This document shows positions 8,094-11,459 of a stretch of 11,459 nucleotides of DNA, piece after piece. The notes under the pieces are model-generated. The model ran no database searches and was not told the DNA's origin. It saw nothing but the letters and a program-made list of their open reading frames with translations. The stretch covers positions 1-11,459 of the forward strand of contig CANQBT010000066.1 of NCBI GenBank assembly GCA_947589405.1, written 5' to 3'. Each line of letters begins with the position of its first letter. The stretch's first letter is position 1. The DNA is from an uncultured Clostridia bacterium (lineage in GTDB: Bacteria > Bacillota > Clostridia > Lachnospirales > CAG-274). Both the position numbers and the translations under genes were made by a program.

Positions 8094-8130
8094 ATGCAAT
8101 ATTGCATATAAAATATAAATGTAGTATAAT
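8094..8130 (+). promoter_or_regulatory. Promoter of the DUF2334 gene with a 14-bp palindrome over the -35
   Basis: TTGCAT (8102-8107), a 17-base spacer and TATAAT (8125-8130) form a strong SigA-type promoter 34 bases before the start codon. The perfect palindrome ATGCAATATTGCAT (8094-8107) covers the whole -35 box, the position expected of a repressor operator. That role is inferred. Confidence 0.75.
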
Positions 8131-8164
8131 ATCTTGAGATTTTATTACGATAAGGATAAGAATT

Positions 8165-9430
8165 ATGAGAAAGATATTTATACTATTGGCTTTACTGATA
8201 ATATCATCACAGATCACAGCGGCAGCGGAGTATTTGCCTTATACGGAGCCTGCTGCCGAAATGTGTACCAAAGAAACAGTTGTAATGGTGAATTACAAAA
8301 ACGAAAGGACCGTAAGAACAGATGCTCTTTTCTGCAACGGCCGTCTATGTCTGCCCCTTGAAGGATCCATAGGATATATGGGCGGTGAATATAAAAAGAC
8401 AAACAATGTTTTCTCCATTACTATTGACAAAAAAAGGACCTTTATGGGACTGAGTACAGGAAACAAGCCTGAAATAGTAATGCACAACGGCAAGGAATAT
8501 ATTTCTGTCTATAGACTTGCCGACTTTTTTGGCTATACTCTGAGCATCGATATGCAAAAAAACAGGCTTGATATTATGAAAAGCAAGTGTACAAGCCCTC
8601 TTCCGTCAAAGACTTCGGGTGATAAAAAAGCCTGTATCAGACTGGAGGATATTATGGCTGACGGTATGGATACACACGTCGAGCCCAAATATACGGCAGA
8701 TATGCTTGAAAAGCTTAAATTCACGGCTCAGTATCTCTACGAAAGAGGTCAGCAATACTATGTCGCATGGGTACCTGTATATGCCGATCCCAAATACAAT
8801 TACTGGAACGACGTAAGCAAAGACTACAGCCTTTACAATTCCTATTTTCTTTATGTTCTGGACTATATGACGGAGCATGGAGGACATATAGGACTTCATG
8901 GATATACCCACCAATACGGAGATGTCATAAGCGGAGAAGGCTGGGAATGGGGAAGTAAGACACTATTCGGCAATATCGATCAGCAAAAGCGAATGATATT
9001 GGCAAGGCAAACGGCTTCAAGGCTTGGATATGAGCCTGAGTTTTTTGAATTTCCTCATTACGGAGCCACAAACGCTCAGCTGTTAATGGCTGAAAATTAT
9101 TTTGACGCCATTTATCAGCAATTCCCCAGAAACGATGTGAAGGATATTATAACCTATACTCAGCGTTCAGGGAAAAAGGTGTATTATATCCCTACTCCTG
9201 CCGGCTATGTGGAAAATACAGAGGATACGGGAATTTTTGACAGAATAGAAAGCACTCACAAAAAAGGCAGCGCAATGAGTCTTTATTTTCACCCTGTGCT
9301 TGATAACGACTATATTTCTGTAGCCACACTTGATAACGAAAGAGTATGGTACTATTCGCCTAACGGCATTCTTCCTAAGATAGTTGACAAAATAACAGGT
9401 CTTGGCTATAACTTTACAACGTTTAAATAA
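8165..9430 (+). CDS. Exported DUF2334-type polysaccharide deacetylase-like protein with N-terminal copper amine oxidase-like (stalk) domain
   Basis: The 421 aa begin with a clear signal peptide (RK, then a hydrophobic stretch, cleavage likely after TAAA at about 21). Residues about 35-140 look like the small beta-rich copper amine oxidase N-terminal/stalk domain of clostridial surface proteins (GRLCLPLEGSIGYMGG and KEYISVYRLADFFGY). From about 155 it matches the DUF2334 branch of the NodB/polysaccharide deacetylase superfamily: CIRLEDI with Glu161-Asp162, GLHGYTHQYG with His245 and His249 as likely metal ligands, FEFPHYGAT at 294-302, and YFHPVLD with His376. The first motif reads LED where DUF2334 relatives typically have DD. 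The substrate is unknown; a wall or exopolysaccharide sugar is the natural guess. ATG with AAGGAT upstream and its own promoter. It lies downstream of, and probably works in the same compartment as, the L,D-transpeptidase. Confidence 0.82.
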   Translation: MRKIFILLALLIISSQITAAAEYLPYTEPAAEMCTKETVVMVNYKNERTVRTDALFCNGRLCLPLEGSIGYMGGEYKKTNNVFSITIDKKRTFMGLSTGNKPEIVMHNGKEYISVYRLADFFGYTLSIDMQKNRLDIMKSKCTSPLPSKTSGDKKACIRLEDIMADGMDTHVEPKYTADMLEKLKFTAQYLYERGQQYYVAWVPVYADPKYNYWNDVSKDYSLYNSYFLYVLDYMTEHGGHIGLHGYTHQYGDVISGEGWEWGSKTLFGNIDQQKRMILARQTASRLGYEPEFFEFPHYGATNAQLLMAENYFDAIYQQFPRNDVKDIITYTQRSGKKVYYIPTPAGYVENTEDTGIFDRIESTHKKGSAMSLYFHPVLDNDYISVATLDNERVWYYSPNGILPKIVDKITGLGYNFTTFK

Positions 9431-9475
9431 AGGCAATATGGCTGCCGCAAATGCGGCAGCCACTTTTTATGCCTT
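9430..9475. terminator. Terminator after the DUF2334 gene, possibly bidirectional
   Basis: An 11-base inverted repeat TGGCTGCCGCA/TGCGGCAGCCA (9439-9449 with 9452-9462) is followed by CTTTTTA. Outer arms AAGGCA (9430-9435) and TGCCTT (9470-9475) extend the symmetry beyond the U-tract. The U-tract is good on the + strand and poor on the - strand, so it certainly serves the + gene. It may also stop the converging lipoprotein transcript. Confidence 0.9.
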
Positions 9476-9535
9476 TTCAATTTTTTCGACCCTTCCGTCA
9501 TTTCCTTAAAAAGAAAAGCCAATATAAGAGGGTAT

Positions 9536-10480
9536 TTACTTCACAACTACAACGCCCTTTTCTATTATAAAATCCTCCTTCCAATAGCCGATAGGTTCGG
9601 TAGTATCAAGATAATTAAGCTTATATTTTCCTGCGGCGGCGTTTATATTATTACTCTCCACAGCCTTTGCCGCCTCGTTTACTATAAGTGCGCAGTCCTC
9701 GAAGCCTGCCTTTTCAAGGGCAGTCACAAGGGCAGTTTTTGTTTCCTCGTCCATTTTATTGTCAAAGTCGTCTACCTTCATATAAGAAATATATGCTTTA
9801 ACAGGCTTTTCGCCATCAAAGTACAGAGATACTCTCACAGGCAGATGACTTATGTTCATCTTAATACTGTTGTAATGATAGGGAAAATCTCTCAAAATGC
9901 CATACTCTATGTTTGAAAAGTCAAGGCGGGTATATTTTCCTCCTGCGCTACAGTCGTTATACATAAAGCCTGTTGATGAACGCATATCCTCTATAAATTG
10001 CTCCCGACCCTTTGCTATACGTCCCTGGTCGTTGTAAAGTGTTGCATCATAATAGTCGTAAAGCTTTATATCTCTATTATCGGTCAAAAGGTCGTATTCT
10101 CTGTTGTAATATACGTCATAGCGGTTTTTTTCCGCATCTGAATAGGGCGCCATATAGTACATATCCGTCTTTTCCCATGTACCGAGAAATTCCTTTACTC
10201 TCTCATTGTATTCCTCAAGGGATATTGTTTCAGCTGTATTGCCGTTTTTATCAGGGATATGCACTTCATAGCCGGAACCGTCTGCATTCTCATATCTGGG
10301 AGCGTTTAAAAGCTTATAGCATTCTGTGAGATATTCGTCTCTCTTTTCGTCCGTGTATACCTCAGAGCTTTCGGATATATCCACCCTTTTGTCTTTGTAG
10401 CCCTCTCCTCCCCACCTTATATTACCACAGCCGCTGAGAAGAGCCATACAAAGTATGGGTATGATTACTTTTTTTGCCAT
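9536..10480 (-). CDS. Lipoprotein of unknown function, coupled to an ABC-2-type permease
   Basis: 314 aa with a lipoprotein signal: AKK, hydrophobic core, and lipobox LLSGC with the lipidated Cys at 18. The mature part is hydrophilic and charged, rich in Tyr and Asp (TDMYYMAPYSDAEKNRYDVYYNREYD at about 104-129 falls in its middle). I recognise no catalytic motif or named domain. A C-terminal stretch (about 245-310) has alternating helix and strand character and ends in VVVVK. The ATG overlaps the last 16 bases of the upstream permease gene and has an AGGGGGTGAG binding site, so expression is coupled. This suggests an accessory or sensor lipoprotein of that transporter at the outer face of the membrane, but that is context only. 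The gene is followed by 56 bases and then the shared hairpin at 9430-9475. Confidence 0.85.
   Translation of the reverse strand: MAKKVIIPILCMALLSGCGNIRWGGEGYKDKRVDISESSEVYTDEKRDEYLTECYKLLNAPRYENADGSGYEVHIPDKNGNTAETISLEEYNERVKEFLGTWEKTDMYYMAPYSDAEKNRYDVYYNREYDLLTDNRDIKLYDYYDATLYNDQGRIAKGREQFIEDMRSSTGFMYNDCSAGGKYTRLDFSNIEYGILRDFPYHYNSIKMNISHLPVRVSLYFDGEKPVKAYISYMKVDDFDNKMDEETKTALVTALEKAGFEDCALIVNEAAKAVESNNINAAAGKYKLNYLDTTEPIGYWKEDFIIEKGVVVVK
10465..10480 (-). other. Permease/lipoprotein overlap containing an A_AAA_AAG heptamer
   Basis: On the - strand the overlap begins with the lipoprotein ATG, contains seven A followed by G (10468-10475), and ends with the permease TAA. The last permease codons are CAA AAA AAG TAA, so the heptamer A_AAA_AAG is in the canonical -1 slippery phase. 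A -1 slip would continue into the lipoprotein frame (GTA ATC). The binding site of the lipoprotein lies about 9-13 bases upstream, similar to the stimulatory site of E. coli dnaX. No downstream stem-loop was identified. Confidence 0.4.
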
Positions 10481-11459
10481 AGTCTCACCCCCTGTTTTTT
10501 AAGTATGGCATTGGCGATAACAAATGTAACAATGCCGAAGAAAAGGAACACAAGAACTCCTACCCATTTGTTTGTGCTGTACATAAACATACTTCCGAAA
10601 AAGCTTGCCGTAAATAGTGTAATTACAACTATAAATATCTTGCCGTATACTTTGCCCGGCAAAAGTCCGCCGTTTTCGGCTCTCAGCTCGGAATCGGCGC
10701 ATTTATTGCAAACATATACCATAACAAATGAAAGTACTGTATAGTATACAAGCTTCAGAATACTGAAAAGCCTGCCCTGTGCTATACGCCATTCAATAGA
10801 CGTGCCGCTTTGTTTTGCGCTGTCCCATGAGGCGGCTATTACATAGTCGTTTGCTGCGGAGCCCCTACCATCGAATGGAAAAAGGGGGTAGTACAGAAAA
10901 CGGTGTGCGCCGCTTGTATTCAGATTTCCGTATCGTTCTGCAAATTCCATAATAAATACGGGAGTCACAAGAATTATTATGCCGAATACAGCCGCTATCA
11001 CAGGCTGATTTACCATATACTGGGAGAACATAAACACCAAATATATAAATATAAGCACCACCCATGTAAGAGCCATATTCTCAATTATTGTAATTTCATT
11101 GAATATTATGCCGTCATGTCCCGGATATAGGTTAAAAATATCCTCCATAAAAAAAGTAGAATAAAAGACATAAAAAGCAATCAATACCGGAAGCACGATC
11201 GGGATGATGCAAAACACCGCGATGCACAGCGCCAGTGTCAGGAGCATCAGAAACGTTTTTACCGGATAATGAACCGCCAGAAAAACAGAAATCTGAAAAC
11301 ACTGCCTGACGGTCACGGTAAATCTTGACAATACCGGAAAAAAGTAAAGATATGAGGCAAGCAGGATCACCCCCGAAAGCACGCCCAGCAGGAGCGCAGA
11401 CCAGCCCTGCGCCATTATAACTGTATATGCGATCATCGCCGCATAAACAAGATATATCG
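10465..11459 (-). CDS. Membrane protein: DUF624/YesL-like N-part joined to ABC-2-type permease C-part (runs off window)
   Basis: The frame stays open to the right edge, so the ATG at 11436 is probably internal and the true start lies outside. The part encoded by 11459 to about 11130 (including YFFPVLSRFTVTV, AVHYPVKTFLMLL and a final MEDIF) resembles the C-terminal half of DUF624/YesL membrane proteins. The rest, about 220 aa, resembles the C-terminal half of YtrC-like ABC-2 permeases: helices from MALTWVVLIFIYLV, VIAAVFGIIILV, ILKLVYYTVLSFV, IFIVVITLFTASFF and WVGVLVFLFFGIVTF, with a cytosolic ELRAENGGLLPGK segment between the third and fourth. An ABC-2 permease would normally have its own N-terminal helices where the DUF624-like part now sits. 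Base composition changes at the same place. The gene overlaps the lipoprotein gene by 16 bases. The permease call is family resemblance from memory and moderately sure; the chimeric nature is discussed separately. Confidence 0.6.
   Translation of the reverse strand, partial: IYLVYAAMIAYTVIMAQGWSALLLGVLSGVILLASYLYFFPVLSRFTVTVRQCFQISVFLAVHYPVKTFLMLLTLALCIAVFCIIPIVLPVLIAFYVFYSTFFMEDIFNLYPGHDGIIFNEITIIENMALTWVVLIFIYLVFMFSQYMVNQPVIAAVFGIIILVTPVFIMEFAERYGNLNTSGAHRFLYYPLFPFDGRGSAANDYVIAASWDSAKQSGTSIEWRIAQGRLFSILKLVYYTVLSFVMVYVCNKCADSELRAENGGLLPGKVYGKIFIVVITLFTASFFGSMFMYSTNKWVGVLVFLFFGIVTFVIANAILKKQGVRLWQKK
11110..11165. other. Composition and homology breakpoint (fusion or assembly junction)
   Basis: By hand count, 11161-11459 is about 47% G+C, against about 38% for 10861-11160. 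To the right, isoleucine is mostly ATC and leucine mostly CTG; to the left, isoleucine is mostly ATA, as in the rest of the window. The DUF624-like similarity ends at MEDIF (about 11134-11148). An A-rich run (11149-11155) lies at the switch. Confidence 0.55.

Overview
This is an AT-rich bacterial chromosome segment, most likely from a Clostridia-type Bacillota. Three things point there: strong purine-rich ribosome binding sites with frequent TTG starts, near-consensus SigA-type promoters, and AUA as the common isoleucine codon. The gene content fits too: homotetrameric-type GltA, a rimO-pgsA operon, a YkuD L,D-transpeptidase and a YtrC-like ABC permease. No plasmid, phage, IS, CRISPR, rRNA or tRNA feature is visible. 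No species can be named from sequence alone.

Layout. The left edge holds the 3' end of gltA (glutamate synthase small subunit, + strand), which faces pyrG (CTP synthase, - strand) across a perfect-palindrome terminator. To the right, on the - strand, is a tight rimO-pgsA-S41 peptidase operon with its own promoter (5511-5539). It may read on into pyrG, because no clear terminator separates them and pyrG has its own strong promoter. Next on the - strand is a single-gene nadB unit with promoter and terminator. Between nadB and rimO lies about 135 bp that I cannot explain. From 7315 to 9430 on the + strand are two exported envelope proteins: an SH3/YkuD L,D-transpeptidase and a DUF2334-type polysaccharide deacetylase-like protein. 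The second has its own promoter, overlapped by a 14-bp palindrome. A strong hairpin terminator follows. The right end (- strand) holds a lipoprotein of unknown function, translationally coupled to an upstream ABC-2-type permease gene that runs off the window.

How the genes fit together. The left two thirds are housekeeping: nitrogen assimilation, CTP, S12 modification, phosphatidylglycerol synthesis and the first step of de novo NAD synthesis. The S41 peptidase, L,D-transpeptidase and DUF2334 protein suggest cell-wall maturation outside the membrane. The permease and lipoprotein look like part of an ABC export or stress-response cassette whose ATPase lies outside the window.

Most worth a second look: (1) the permease reading frame changes family, GC content and codon use at about 11.11-11.16 kb, from a DUF624/YesL-like part to an ABC-2 permease C-terminal part, so it is either a real fusion or an assembly chimera; (2) an A_AAA_AAG slippery heptamer sits in the permease/lipoprotein overlap in the phase that would join the two frames; (3) two exported wall enzymes share an almost identical TTG initiation context with an overlapping mini-ORF; (4) a palindrome overlaps the DUF2334 promoter. 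I found no convincing new defence or mobile system here; the window is mostly ordinary chromosome.
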